In this document: piece by piece, positions 32,146 to 40,212 of the stretch
Numbering within the stretch: position 1 is the first letter of the stretch
How the letters are laid out: each line of letters begins with the position of its first letter
Program-made: the position numbers and the translations under genes
The notes under the pieces: model-generated
What the model saw: the letters and a program-made list of their open reading frames with translations, nothing else
What the model was told of the DNA's origin: nothing
The model's database searches: none
IMG/VR virus record: IMGVR_UViG_3300036915_000009
Location: 1-58,855 of that record
Direction: 5' to 3' (one strand)
From: a virus
DNA: 58,855 nucleotides

Positions 32146-32295
32146 TCACTTCATCTGATCACAAGGCGTCGGCGAATAGGCCATCTCACTGCCCACTTCA
32201 AAGCCGAGAGCACTAGCGATGGCGAGCAGGACAGCCACGATCGTCCGCACAATTGCCGGGCGCATTGGTTTGCTGGGTGGATTCACGGTTGTCAT
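32146..32295 (-). CDS. Small membrane protein downstream of the capsid gene
   Basis: The 49-aa product has one hydrophobic segment IVRTIVAVLLAIASALGF after a Pro-rich N-terminus and a short polar end with one Cys. AAAGGGACAGCCCC precedes the ATG, similar to capsid-region ribosome sites. It lies between the capsid stop (30 nt upstream) and the terminator, so it would share the strong capsid transcript. Function unknown; candidates include a holin-like or superinfection factor. Confidence 0.6.
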   Translation of the reverse strand: MTTVNPPSKPMRPAIVRTIVAVLLAIASALGFEVGSEMAYSPTPCDQMK

Positions 32296-32325
32296 GGGGC
32301 TGTCCCTTTCGCTTGGGGGGAGGGG

Positions 32326-33429
32326 TTACTGAATGGTGTTGATCAGGATGCCGCCAACGTTGTTTGCGACCATCTTCACCTGCTCGGCATGGCCGGAGGC
32401 GAGGAAGGCGCCACCGTGCAAGCCACGGCGGTCCAGCTGGAACTCGCGACTGGTGAAGCCATTTCCACTCGGCCCACGCCTGCGGAAAGTCTTGCACGTC
32501 ATGATGTCCTCGCCGGTGAGTGGTGTGCCAGCGGGGGTGCCCGTCGCGATCACATTGTCGGTCAGGATGTAGTCCAGAGCTCCAGTGCTGGGGTTCAGCA
32601 CCTTGCCGGCGACCACGTGGAACGGCGGAAGCCCTGGGATCTGGAAGTCCATGTTGTTCGCTGCGGCCGTTGCTGCAGCAGCGCCAGCGCCCGGTGCTCC
32701 ATCGCCCAGCATGGTGCGAAGGTGATCTCGCACCGCCTCGCTGCGAATGAAGTGATGGGCCACCGCTGGGTTCAGCCAGAGGTCGGTCACTGGCTGCGCT
32801 GATGCCTGGATCAGATCAAATATATCGCTGACGGGATCGCCATTGGCTTGCGAGTTCCACTCCACTCCGCTGGAGATGGTGAATTGGTTGCCTGACGCCC
32901 AGTTCGCAGCAGTGCTGAGCAGGCCGCCCGTGCCGAATACGCGAATCTCGCGATCGAGCGCCAGCGCCCATGCAATGCGCCGGCCCACCGCGGCCCGAAC
33001 GTCATAGAGCCCATTTCCTTCGTTGGCGTTCTCCTCAGTTACCGCCGGAATGAAGCCGCCGAGCGCGCGTTCCTGCACCCGGTAGGTGTCCAGCGATGAC
33101 TCGGGATCCACTTCGGCGATGTCTGCCTGGATCGAGCTGAGCACGTTGATTTGCTGGAAGGCATTGTTCAGACCGAACACTCGAAACTGGTCGGTGTCCT
33201 TGCCAACCAGCATGATCGGACACGCCTCGTCCGCTCGGTAACCCGGTGGTCTGTAGCCAGCCATCAGGGTGTCGACCTCTTCGGAGATCGTCACGTCAGA
33301 CGGCGACAGAGCCAGGTTGATCACATCGCCAGCGCGCCCAAGTCCGGGTGCGTCGGCTACGAGGCGGACGGTCATCCCGTCATTTCCCCCCGAGCGTGGG
33401 GGGGCCGCGAGGGCAGCGCTTGTTACCAT
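32326..33429 (-). CDS. Major capsid protein
   Basis: The 367-aa product has VDTLMAGYRPPGYRADEACP, NNAFQQINVLSSIQADIAEV, LGGFIPAVTEENANEGNGL, VRAAVGRRIAWALALDREIR and a C-terminal LDRRGLHGGAFLASGHAEQV. This E-loop/spine-helix/P-domain order fits a HK97-fold capsid, and the position fits Mu gpT. The ATG at 33429 follows AAGGAAGAATACC; a longer in-frame start at 33453 adds unlikely residues. Its 95-bp leader has the AscI-like element and a G-rich repeat, and its mRNA ends at the terminator at 32069. Confidence 0.82.
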   Translation of the reverse strand: MVTSAALAAPPRSGGNDGMTVRLVADAPGLGRAGDVINLALSPSDVTISEEVDTLMAGYRPPGYRADEACPIMLVGKDTDQFRVFGLNNAFQQINVLSSIQADIAEVDPESSLDTYRVQERALGGFIPAVTEENANEGNGLYDVRAAVGRRIAWALALDREIRVFGTGGLLSTAANWASGNQFTISSGVEWNSQANGDPVSDIFDLIQASAQPVTDLWLNPAVAHHFIRSEAVRDHLRTMLGDGAPGAGAAAATAAANNMDFQIPGLPPFHVVAGKVLNPSTGALDYILTDNVIATGTPAGTPLTGEDIMTCKTFRRRGPSGNGFTSREFQLDRRGLHGGAFLASGHAEQVKMVANNVGGILINTIQ

Positions 33430-33456
33430 GGTATTCTTCCTTTCGGATCCCAAGCG

Positions 33457-33475
33457 GGGTGGCGCGCCTACCGAG
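33457..33475 (-). promoter_or_regulatory. GGTAGGCGCGCC late leader element, copy 3
   Basis: On the minus strand CTCGGTAGGCGCGCCACCCC lies 27-46 nt before the capsid ATG. Pairing here is GGT/ACC around AGGCGCGCC, a different stem from the other copies, so the core sequence rather than a fixed stem may be what is recognised. Confidence 0.55.
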
Positions 33476-33496
33476 CCCCAGAGTGTTTTCTAAAGT

Positions 33497-33520
33497 GGGT
33501 TTGGGTTTGGGTTTGGGGGG
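33497..33520 (+). repeat. Telomere-like G-rich repeat, candidate G-quadruplex
   Basis: The plus strand reads GGG-TTT repeated three times and then six G, fulfilling the G3N3 rule for a four-tetrad-tract quadruplex. It begins 4 nt past the decoration gene's stop and lies within the capsid leader. For minus-strand transcription the G-rich strand is the template. Confidence 0.6.
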
Positions 33521-33524
33521 TGGA

Positions 33525-33914
33525 TCAGGAGTCCAGCTGACCGCGCTGGATGTCGACCTCGATAACGTCACCGTCATCGTCGGCGGCGGTGGCTGCGTAG
33601 CCGAGGATGTATTCACCCGCGGCGGCCACAAAACCTTTGCCGTCTGTGCCACCGGTCACTGGCTCGCCAATGGCGATCGCTTCGCCTGCTTCGACCTTGC
33701 CCCGATTGTTGTGTTGAACATCACCCGTATAGCCATTGAGCACCTCCGCCATGGTGACGCCGTCAATCGGCGCAGTGCCATCGGTGGCCGGGGCGATGGA
33801 GTCGACGGTGGTGCTCTTTATGACTAGGCGCAGGGCCGAGATGGTCGACCCGGTGCCGTTGTACCCGTGGCGGATGTCGCCGCTATCGGCAACAATTGCT
33901 CTCGCTGAAGTCAT
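33525..33914 (-). CDS. Capsid decoration (cement) protein
   Basis: The 129-aa product contains TMAEVLNGYTGDVQHNNRGK, VEAGEAIAIGEPVTGGTDGK and GFVAAAGEYILGYAATAADD, the pattern of DUF2190-like capsid cement proteins that cap HK97-fold shells. It has its own GGTAGGCGCGCC leader element and a GGGACAAGCGCC ribosome region. It lies between protease/scaffold and capsid genes, as usual for such proteins. Confidence 0.72.
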   Translation of the reverse strand: MTSARAIVADSGDIRHGYNGTGSTISALRLVIKSTTVDSIAPATDGTAPIDGVTMAEVLNGYTGDVQHNNRGKVEAGEAIAIGEPVTGGTDGKGFVAAAGEYILGYAATAADDDGDVIEVDIQRGQLDS

Positions 33915-33961
33915 GGCGCTTGTCCCTTTTTTCTTTGGGGGGTTTGAAGTTTTTGAGTCAT

Positions 33962-33981
33962 CGAAGGCGCGCCTACCCTCG
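33962..33981 (-). promoter_or_regulatory. GGTAGGCGCGCC late leader element, copy 4
   Basis: On the minus strand CGAGGGTAGGCGCGCCTTCG forms a 6-bp stem (one G-T pair) around loop TAGGCGCG, 48-67 nt before the decoration protein ATG. The 87-bp gap between the protease/scaffold stop and this gene holds nothing else recognisable. Confidence 0.6.
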
Positions 33982-34001
33982 AAGCTGCTGCAGTGCGGTG
34001 C

Positions 34002-34736
34002 TTAGTTGTTGATGACCAATTGCGACTCGGTTCGAGCCTGGTGAACGCGGGCGAGTTGAGTCTCGATTGGCAGCGAAGCGAAGGCCTGATCCTTCTGGGT
34101 GAAGTAGTGGATCAGTCGTTCCGTCGTATTGCGCCCCCTGCAATTGGTCAGGTCGATTGTCGTCTCCGTACGGTCGCCTTCATCGGCGCGTTCATCGATG
34201 GGCAGGCTGCTGACCTGCTGCCCGCCGGGGCCAGCGACGAGTGGTCGGCTCAGCTGCACCTTTGCCGGATCGTTGATGCCGTACTCTGTCAGGAAGCGCT
34301 TGCGAGCTTCGGCGCGCGCTGCGCGGTGCTGAGAAAGCGTTGGCTCGTGGCCATCCTTGGATAGCTTCGCCAATTCCTCCCGCACGAGCTTCTCGCGAAA
34401 AGCGCCGAGCGCTTTCTTCGCCCCGTCGCCTTGCATCCGCTGCGCGCTCATCGCCGCGCCCACATCAGCGTTTGCGACTTCGGCATCCGACGCCATGTCC
34501 TGCTGCAGCAGCGCGTCCAGTTCGGCGAGCAGGGAAGCAACGCGCTCGCGGGCGCTTTGCAACTCCGGGATCGCCTTCATGGCGTCCTCGGCTCCGGATA
34601 CGCCCAGGGCTTCCAGTAGCCCCTTCAGATCCGACGCTCCGCTCGCTGCTTCCTCGACCGCTTCGGCCACGGCAGCATCGTCTTGCAAGACTCGGATTTT
34701 CAGGGCCTTGCACACCCTTTCGCGTAGTTCGCTCAT
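34002..34736 (-). other. Possible nested scaffold start within the protease gene
   Basis: An internal in-frame ATG at 34736 (MSELRERVCKAL) is preceded by GAGGGCG at 9 nt. In Mu, scaffold Z is translated from an internal in-frame start of protease gene I. This would produce the helical C-terminal half alone (244 aa). The idea rests on the ribosome site and on the domain boundary. Confidence 0.5.
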
Positions 34737-35441
34737 TTGTCGATCGCCCTCGGTTGGAGTTGAGCCGGGCGCCTCCGACTGTGGTGGTCGTTTTACCTCG
34801 CGCTCTCTCGGTTGGCCAGCACCGCGGTTTGCGGCGGCGAGTGGCTGAAGATCGCGCATGAATGGGTGGTTGGTGAACGCGATCGAGGTCAGCACCGGAC
34901 CGATCGACTTGCCCGTCACCCAGTGCACCCCGTCCAGCGTGAAGGCGATCGACACCGATCGATACTGGTTTTCTGCGATTTGTCTGCGGATCTGATCGCC
35001 CAGTTGCGAGAACGCCCACAGCTGCGCCTTGCCATTGTCGCCAAGGCGCACTTCCACATCCAGCACCCAGCCACAGGCGGGAGCGCCGCCGGAAGCGATC
35101 GATCCCTCCCAGGGCGGCATCTCGCTCGCGTGCTCATAGTCGTATTGGATCACCGGCTTGACCCCGCCGGTGAACGACTGGCCATCGCCGAGATCGATGG
35201 TACCGGCCTTGTACTGCGGATCGTCGCGGAAATTGCGAACGAACGCATCGAACACGGACCGCGTCAGGTCGAACTCGCCCTGATGGTGCCCCCTGTACAC
35301 GCCTTCGTTGGCGCAGTGGATCCACTTGTAGGGCGGAGCCAGCTTCGCGGAATTGTCGTTGGCGGGCGCTTCGCCAGCGTCCAGAAGGATCGACGGCGCG
35401 AAGAAGCGGGCGAGGTTTACGCGCTCAGCGGCGGCATTCAT
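34002..35441 (-). CDS. Prohead protease/scaffold protein (Mu gpI-like)
   Basis: In this 479-aa product, residues 1-210 (RFFAPSILLDAGEAP, FDAFVRNFRDDPQYKAGTID, VKPVIQYDYEHASEMPPWEG, GWVLDVEVRLGDNGKAQLWA, SVSIAFTLDGVHWVTGKSIG) match the Mu-like protease I. The C-terminal half is highly charged and helical with ELRERVCKALKI, TTTIDLTNCRG-type end, consistent with scaffold. An in-frame ATG at 34736 with GAGGGCG upstream would give a separate 244-aa scaffold, as gpZ in Mu. The protease matures the prohead. The start at 35441 is the first residue of the family pattern. Confidence 0.8.
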   Translation of the reverse strand: MNAAAERVNLARFFAPSILLDAGEAPANDNSAKLAPPYKWIHCANEGVYRGHHQGEFDLTRSVFDAFVRNFRDDPQYKAGTIDLGDGQSFTGGVKPVIQYDYEHASEMPPWEGSIASGGAPACGWVLDVEVRLGDNGKAQLWAFSQLGDQIRRQIAENQYRSVSIAFTLDGVHWVTGKSIGPVLTSIAFTNHPFMRDLQPLAAANRGAGQPREREVKRPPQSEAPGSTPTEGDRQMSELRERVCKALKIRVLQDDAAVAEAVEEAASGASDLKGLLEALGVSGAEDAMKAIPELQSARERVASLLAELDALLQQDMASDAEVANADVGAAMSAQRMQGDGAKKALGAFREKLVREELAKLSKDGHEPTLSQHRAARAEARKRFLTEYGINDPAKVQLSRPLVAGPGGQQVSSLPIDERADEGDRTETTIDLTNCRGRNTTERLIHYFTQKDQAFASLPIETQLARVHQARTESQLVINN

Positions 35442-35507
35442 GCGTTCAAGTCTACGGACGGAACGTGCTCGCTCGCAATGCAAGGGGCCGATTGACGCCC
35501 CTTTCGT

Positions 35508-35519
35508 GATCCATGGATC
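35508..35519. repeat. GATCCATGGATC palindrome, copy 4
   Basis: Exact copy, beginning 4 nt after the stop of the portal gene, the same offset as copy 2 after its gene. It lies in the 82-bp gap before the protease gene, so it may act on transcription passing from head-assembly genes into the protease gene. Confidence 0.75.
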
Positions 35520-35523
35520 GCGC

Positions 35524-38442
35524 TTACAGCAAAGTGCCGATCCCGGAGGTGAAGCCCGGATCAGGTAGACCCGCGATCGATCCGCCGTTGCGAACCACGT
35601 CCTTGCCCTGGTTGGTGGAGATGGATCGGATCCGGCAACGACAGTTGTAGCCGAAGGGTGGCGTGGCGCGCTGCCAGAAGGGATCGGCGGCGGCCAGAAC
35701 GATCCCATGCACCGCTTGGTGTGATGAACGCTGGCGCGGGGGGCCGTCGTTCACGGTCATGATCTGCCAGAAGGGTCGGAGCTCCAACACCTCAGGCTGG
35801 CGCATTTGGCGGACGCGTCCGCCGTTGTAACCGCTGATCACATTCGTTCGGAAAATGGTCTCTACGTGGCTCGGGTTGGCGGGGGTCCAGCCGGCGGCTT
35901 CGAAACGAGCGACGGCATTCTTTCCGAAGTCCGCCAGATCCGCCCCAATGGCGAGCTGACGCATCAACTCACGTTTGACGGTGCGCACCATCTCCTCGTT
36001 TGCAGCGCGCGCCACAGTGAATGCCCGGCGCTGCGCCGCCTTGCTCATCGAGTCGAATACGTCCCTGGTGACGGCTTCCTTGTCCAGGAACACCCGGATC
36101 GCTTCTTCGATGGGACGCGCAGCGAAGCGTGGATCCCGCTCGGCAAGTAGGTGCGTCGGGTGCAAGGCGGTGAAGCTCTCGACGGCGACCGGCTTGTTCT
36201 CTTCAGCTTCAAAGTCCGCATCCAGCGCGCCGAGCATGCCGCCCTGAAGAAGCTCGCGCTCGATGGGCTCGGCGATTTTGCCATTGTCGAAGCGCTTTGC
36301 CGCTGCTTCGATGGCAGCGCGGATCGATCGCGCGGTCTTCTTGCCTTGCACTGCCTCTACCAGCTCGCGAGCGAAAGCCCCGGTGCCGCTTGCGCTCGTT
36401 TCCGCCACGCCTCGGGTCACGAGAGTATCGGGCGATCCATTCACGCTCTCAGGCTGCACCGCCAGGCATACCGTGGATCCGTGCAAGGCGCAGGCGTGAT
36501 GGGTCGTGGTCTCCGGATCGCGCAATAGCTCCGGACGCCACTCGATCGACTGGCCATCGATTGCGGCGGACAGTATGCCATCCACATCGCACTGCTCGCC
36601 GGCCGTGATGGGTCGAGCTTGCCGCGCCGCTTCGGTTAGTGCTGGCGGCGAGCTTGCCTTGGGTTTGCGGATCGGACGCCAAGCGATCGACCACACCGGC
36701 TCGCCATCGTCAGCGAGTTCGACATCACGAACGCGCTCGATGCCGCATTTGTGGCAGCGGTTGCTGTGCCCATGCTCGCACCGCACGATGCCGAGTTCAG
36801 TCATCTTCGCGGCGAGCGCTTCGATCATCTCGTCCGGTGTGTCCTCGTCGGCCGTCATCGCGGTAGCACCGCCGTCCGGCGGGGGCTCTGGCGGTGGACC
36901 CGCTGGCGGTGGACCCGCGTCACCGGATGGCGGCGGGGTTCCGCTCGGCCCGTTATCGTTGGTGGGAACGTTCAGGCCGATAAACGGGGTATCGGTGATC
37001 TCGCCAGGCGGTGGCGCTTGGCCGACGGGGTAAATGATCGTTGGCGCGGGCGGTGGAGCGACCATGCCGGGCTCCGATGGTCGTTGGATGGTGCGAAGGA
37101 ACGGCTCGCCTTCCTTCAACTCGCGGAAACCCATCTTCTGGCGCGCTTCCTCGAGCGAGACATCGATCCCAATTCGGAGAGCTTTCTCGATCCGATCGCC
37201 TTCCTGCAATCGATCGAGCGGTGGATCGGTGGACAGCAGAAAGCGAGGCGCGTGCCGGATCTCGTTTGGTCCAAAGTTGACCGCGATCATGGCGTCGGTT
37301 ACCGCCGACTCCACCGCTTCCGCCAGGCGTCTGGCATCGGACGCGATGAGCAGATCTTCCTCGGTGACGTGGGCGTCACCAATCGAGGATCCGAGCCCGG
37401 TGCTGACCGCGTCGGTCGTGCCGGTCGAGCCGAGCACGAGCTTGCTCAGGACCTTCATGGCGTGATCGATCGTTTGGTCGTGAACGTCTCCCGCGCCCTT
37501 CTGGGGTTGTGTGATCTGCACCTCCATCCCCGGCGGCATCCGGGCGGTGCTTTGCGCTCCGAGCGCGTTGATCTGCTCGAAGGCGCTGTTGAGCGATTCG
37601 GTGTTGTGAGGCAGATCACCCTTCGGCATGACAATGCGCCAAGGCTTGCCGAACAACTCCAGCAGCGCGAGGCGTTCTCTCGTCCCGAAGCGACAGAAAA
37701 ACGACCAGTAGAGGGTCCGCGGGCTCAGCCCTTCGCGCTCCTGGTAGTCACCGAACATCCGGGGCTTGTGGACGACGAATTTGTAGGGCACTTCTTCGAT
37801 CGCGAAGCCGACGCCGGGTTGAAAGCCAGAGCCATCGCGAGCTGAGTCCACCACACGCAAATCGCGGTTGGGTCCGAAGGACAGCCGGCGGGGGTGGATC
37901 CAGTGCAGATCGTCAATTCGCCACCACCGGCCGTCAGCGCACCAACCGAGTTCGCTCGCTGCGCGGCCGTCGAAGGTGCCCCAGGCCAGATCCATGATGC
38001 GCTCGCGAAAGTTCGGAAGCAGCTCCAACTGGTGGCGCACAAACGTCGCATAGGCTTCCGCCTTGCCCTCGTCGATGCCTTGGCCTTGTGCTGGCTCCAC
38101 AAGCCAATCGAGCGCTGCCACGCGGTTCAATCGCTTCTGCAACAGCGCTGAGAGATGACCGTCGAGCGCCACCGTCTCGCGGGACAAGTCGGTCATGGGC
38201 CGCATGAACCCGTGGTTAGCGCAGCGGATCGAGTAATCGATCCTCGTGAGATCCAGCGAGCGGCCGAAGTGGGTCCGGTAGTTTTCCTGCTGGGGAATGA
38301 TGGCGCCCACGTACGTCCGTTGCAGCACCCCACGATCCGGTGGGGGCGCGGTGGCTGCGGATGCCTGGCGCCTACGAGGTCGAAAGTTCCGTGCTGTGCT
38401 GTTCACGGTCCGCAGCGTACCCGCTCGCGCGGTGCGTTGCAC
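35524..38442 (-). CDS. Fused portal (DUF935) and MuF head morphogenesis protein
   Basis: The 972-aa product's first about 520 residues are a Mu gp29-type portal: HFGRSLDLTRIDYSIRCANH, DGHLSALLQKRLNRVAALDW, RTLYWSFFCRFGTRERLALL and SKLVLGSTGTTDAVSTGLGS. A Pro/Gly-rich linker follows, then a unit with CEHGHSNRCHKCGIERVRD near residue 610. The last about 300 residues are gpF/SPP1 gp7-like: IFRTNVISGYNGGRVRQM, AVHGIVLAAADPFWQRATPP and FGYNCRCRIRSIS. Mu keeps these as two genes. GTG codons at 38442 and 38406 are both possible starts. It forms the vertex gate and helps pack or eject DNA. Confidence 0.85.
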   Translation of the reverse strand: MQRTARAGTLRTVNSTARNFRPRRRQASAATAPPPDRGVLQRTYVGAIIPQQENYRTHFGRSLDLTRIDYSIRCANHGFMRPMTDLSRETVALDGHLSALLQKRLNRVAALDWLVEPAQGQGIDEGKAEAYATFVRHQLELLPNFRERIMDLAWGTFDGRAASELGWCADGRWWRIDDLHWIHPRRLSFGPNRDLRVVDSARDGSGFQPGVGFAIEEVPYKFVVHKPRMFGDYQEREGLSPRTLYWSFFCRFGTRERLALLELFGKPWRIVMPKGDLPHNTESLNSAFEQINALGAQSTARMPPGMEVQITQPQKGAGDVHDQTIDHAMKVLSKLVLGSTGTTDAVSTGLGSSIGDAHVTEEDLLIASDARRLAEAVESAVTDAMIAVNFGPNEIRHAPRFLLSTDPPLDRLQEGDRIEKALRIGIDVSLEEARQKMGFRELKEGEPFLRTIQRPSEPGMVAPPPAPTIIYPVGQAPPPGEITDTPFIGLNVPTNDNGPSGTPPPSGDAGPPPAGPPPEPPPDGGATAMTADEDTPDEMIEALAAKMTELGIVRCEHGHSNRCHKCGIERVRDVELADDGEPVWSIAWRPIRKPKASSPPALTEAARQARPITAGEQCDVDGILSAAIDGQSIEWRPELLRDPETTTHHACALHGSTVCLAVQPESVNGSPDTLVTRGVAETSASGTGAFARELVEAVQGKKTARSIRAAIEAAAKRFDNGKIAEPIERELLQGGMLGALDADFEAEENKPVAVESFTALHPTHLLAERDPRFAARPIEEAIRVFLDKEAVTRDVFDSMSKAAQRRAFTVARAANEEMVRTVKRELMRQLAIGADLADFGKNAVARFEAAGWTPANPSHVETIFRTNVISGYNGGRVRQMRQPEVLELRPFWQIMTVNDGPPRQRSSHQAVHGIVLAAADPFWQRATPPFGYNCRCRIRSISTNQGKDVVRNGGSIAGLPDPGFTSGIGTLL

Positions 38443-38523
38443 TGGCTCTGGCGGTTTGCTGCGCTTGTAGAGATCCCGAAACCTGTATATGGATCACTTC
38501 CGGAGGGAGGCAAGACCAAATTC

Positions 38524-39072
38524 GTGCGTAGAACCTTGGGCAGTGTTCGCTACTCAGGCGACTTGGGGGACTGGATCGTCGAGGACGCCAGAACGTTCTC
38601 GTTGGAGCTTCGCGCTGATTGGAAGTCGGGGCCGTGGCAGCACGAGCCCGATCGCGTGCTGTGGCGCACCGAGCAAGCCCCCGATCTGGTGATGCTCATC
38701 AGCCGGGGGCCGCTCGGCAGTTTCAACGGCTACGTGGGAGTCCCCAAGGGCCATCCCGCCTTCGGCGCATCGTATGAGTCACCCGATCAGCGGTTGGAGC
38801 ATATGGAAGTCCATGGTGGAGTCACGTACACGAACCACGGAAGTCCGTTCATCACCAGCACTTTCGGGCTGGTCGATGACTTGTGGTGGATCGGCTTCGA
38901 TTGCGGCCACGCGGGGGACTTCACTCCTTCCATCCATGCGCGGGCAAGGGTCGGAAACGAGCAATACAGGGATCTCGCTTACGTCCGTTTCGAGGTCGAG
39001 CTACTGGCGGCGCAACTTCAGATCATGGCCGAGCGTGCTCGGCAGACAACAGAAGGGAAACAAAACCAATGA
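38524..39072 (+). CDS. Conserved phage-type protein of unknown function
   Basis: The 182-aa product has HMEVHGGVTYTNHGSPF, a loop, then LVDDLWWIGFDCGHAGDFTP and QYRDLAYVRFEVELLAAQLQ. I recall the WWxGFDCxHxGD block and the YRDxxYVxxExExLAxQL end from many phage proteins with no known role. The chosen GTG at 38524 follows CGGAGGGAGGCAAGACCAAATTC, which combines a strong ribosome site with the CAAGACCAA motif. It opens a three-gene plus-strand cassette inserted between portal and terminase regions. Confidence 0.65.
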   Translation: MRRTLGSVRYSGDLGDWIVEDARTFSLELRADWKSGPWQHEPDRVLWRTEQAPDLVMLISRGPLGSFNGYVGVPKGHPAFGASYESPDQRLEHMEVHGGVTYTNHGSPFITSTFGLVDDLWWIGFDCGHAGDFTPSIHARARVGNEQYRDLAYVRFEVELLAAQLQIMAERARQTTEGKQNQ

Positions 39073-39503
39073 CCAACAAATCTCAATTGCCGAAGCCTGT
39101 GCGTAGGGGCAACGGCCGCTTTTTCGGCGCCGAAACGATCGAAGCTGCGACCAAGGCCATTGCAGACGGTGTGATCGATGTCGCCGGGATGGCAGAGCAT
39201 CTCGGCACCAGCCCCGGCACAGTACGCAAGTGGGTGCGGGCGGAAGGCGCACCCAAGCCGAGAAGAAAAAAGCGCAGCAGCAAGAAGAAGCGCAGGCATC
39301 AGCAGCGCGACGAGCTGGTGGAGACTTCACCGGAGACTTCACCGGAGACTCCACCGGAGACCGAGCAAACGCCCGTTGCCGATCCGCTGCTGCGCACCAT
39401 GATCGAGCGCTATCGCAAGGCCTACGAGGACATCGCAAGCTACATCCGCGGTTGCGGCATCGACCCCGATCAGGTCACGCGCAACCCAATGCTGCGGCCA
39501 TGA
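39069..39503 (+). CDS. Helix-turn-helix-like protein with Lys-rich linker
   Basis: In this 144-aa product, residues about 25-65 (IADGVIDVAGMAEHLGTSPG, TVRKWVRAEG) look like a helix-turn-helix of the resolvase/terminase-small type. A KPRRKKRSSKKKRRHQQRD tract follows, then a short repeat TSPETSPETPPETE and a C-terminal helix. It could bind DNA to control late genes, or be a terminase partner; both are inferred. It overlaps its neighbours by ATGA at both ends and uses an AAACAAAACCA leader. Confidence 0.6.
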   Translation: MTNKSQLPKPVRRGNGRFFGAETIEAATKAIADGVIDVAGMAEHLGTSPGTVRKWVRAEGAPKPRRKKRSSKKKRRHQQRDELVETSPETSPETPPETEQTPVADPLLRTMIERYRKAYEDIASYIRGCGIDPDQVTRNPMLRP

Positions 39504-39931
39504 TCGAGGGACCCTTTCTCTACGAGGGCGAGGAGTATCAGAGCCTTCTTGCCCTCCAGGTTAGATGCGCTTCCCTCTACCACCAGGATCGCGATCGGTG
39601 GTGGCTCTATCATCGGGAGGTGGGAGAGTTGCCGGATCGGCAGTTCCTCGGCTTTGTGGTCGAGACGGGCCCAAACGGAACGGACGTCGTTCTGCAGCCG
39701 GTGCCGCAGACCCTTTGGCTGCAGCCCATGGGTGCAAACTTGCGGCTATCACTGGGGCCAACGGATGGAGTGACCTTCAATTCGAACTATTGCTTCGCTG
39801 ACCGCGCCGCCGCTTGGCAGGCGGCGCTCTCGTGGGACGGCCACGGTGATCCAGATGGCTGGATCCGTCACATCGAGAGTGGGCGGCGAAGGCCTGAAGG
39901 CGATCCGGCGCGAGAATACTACCGCGTTTGA
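39500..39931 (+). CDS. Hypothetical protein ending the inserted cassette
   Basis: The 143-aa product has GPFLYEGEEYQSLLALQVRC, RWWLYHREVGELPDRQFLGF and WQAALSWDGHGDPDGWIRHI, with many aromatic residues. It is ATGA-coupled to the helix-turn-helix gene. Its last 13 bp overlap the 3' end of a minus-strand gene, so the cassette is convergent with the terminase operon. No family is recognised. Confidence 0.55.
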   Translation: MIEGPFLYEGEEYQSLLALQVRCASLYHQDRDRWWLYHREVGELPDRQFLGFVVETGPNGTDVVLQPVPQTLWLQPMGANLRLSLGPTDGVTFNSNYCFADRAAAWQAALSWDGHGDPDGWIRHIESGRRRPEGDPAREYYRV

Positions 39932-40212
39932 GCTTTGCGTGGGCGGTGGCTACGCCATGCGGTGGTAGCCGCCTCCCACGCGCTGCGGACCCGTTGCAGA
40001 AGGGGAGGCGCTGGGTCGAGTTCGCACAGCAACGCTTCGGCCTGCAGTCGCGCCTGTTCAGCGCGCTGGCGCAGCGCAGCCACCTGTGATGCCACTTGCC
40101 GGGCGTCCTTCAGCAATTCAGGGTGCTGGCTGATTCGTTCGATGGCTTCCGCCTCGCCGATGGTGCGACCGAAGCCAACGAAGAGCCCGGCGGCGTCGCG
40201 CAGTTTGTTCAT
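39919..40212 (-). CDS. Small helical protein downstream of the holin-like gene
   Basis: The 97-aa product starts at the ATG at 40212, where the previous stop overlaps (TGATG). It is helical with LRQRAEQARLQAEALLCELD and a basic tail. With the membrane protein just before it, it could form a lysis or connector pair, but no family is recognised. An upstream extension of the frame to 40467 has no support. Confidence 0.5.
   Translation of the reverse strand: MNKLRDAAGLFVGFGRTIGEAEAIERISQHPELLKDARQVASQVAALRQRAEQARLQAEALLCELDPAPPLLQRVRSAWEAATTAWRSHRPRKAQTR

Noticed and set aside
32605-32620. CACGTGGAAC match inside the capsid gene as a further parS site
   Set aside because: It is half a site in coding sequence (His-Val codons) and is expected by chance at this GC content.
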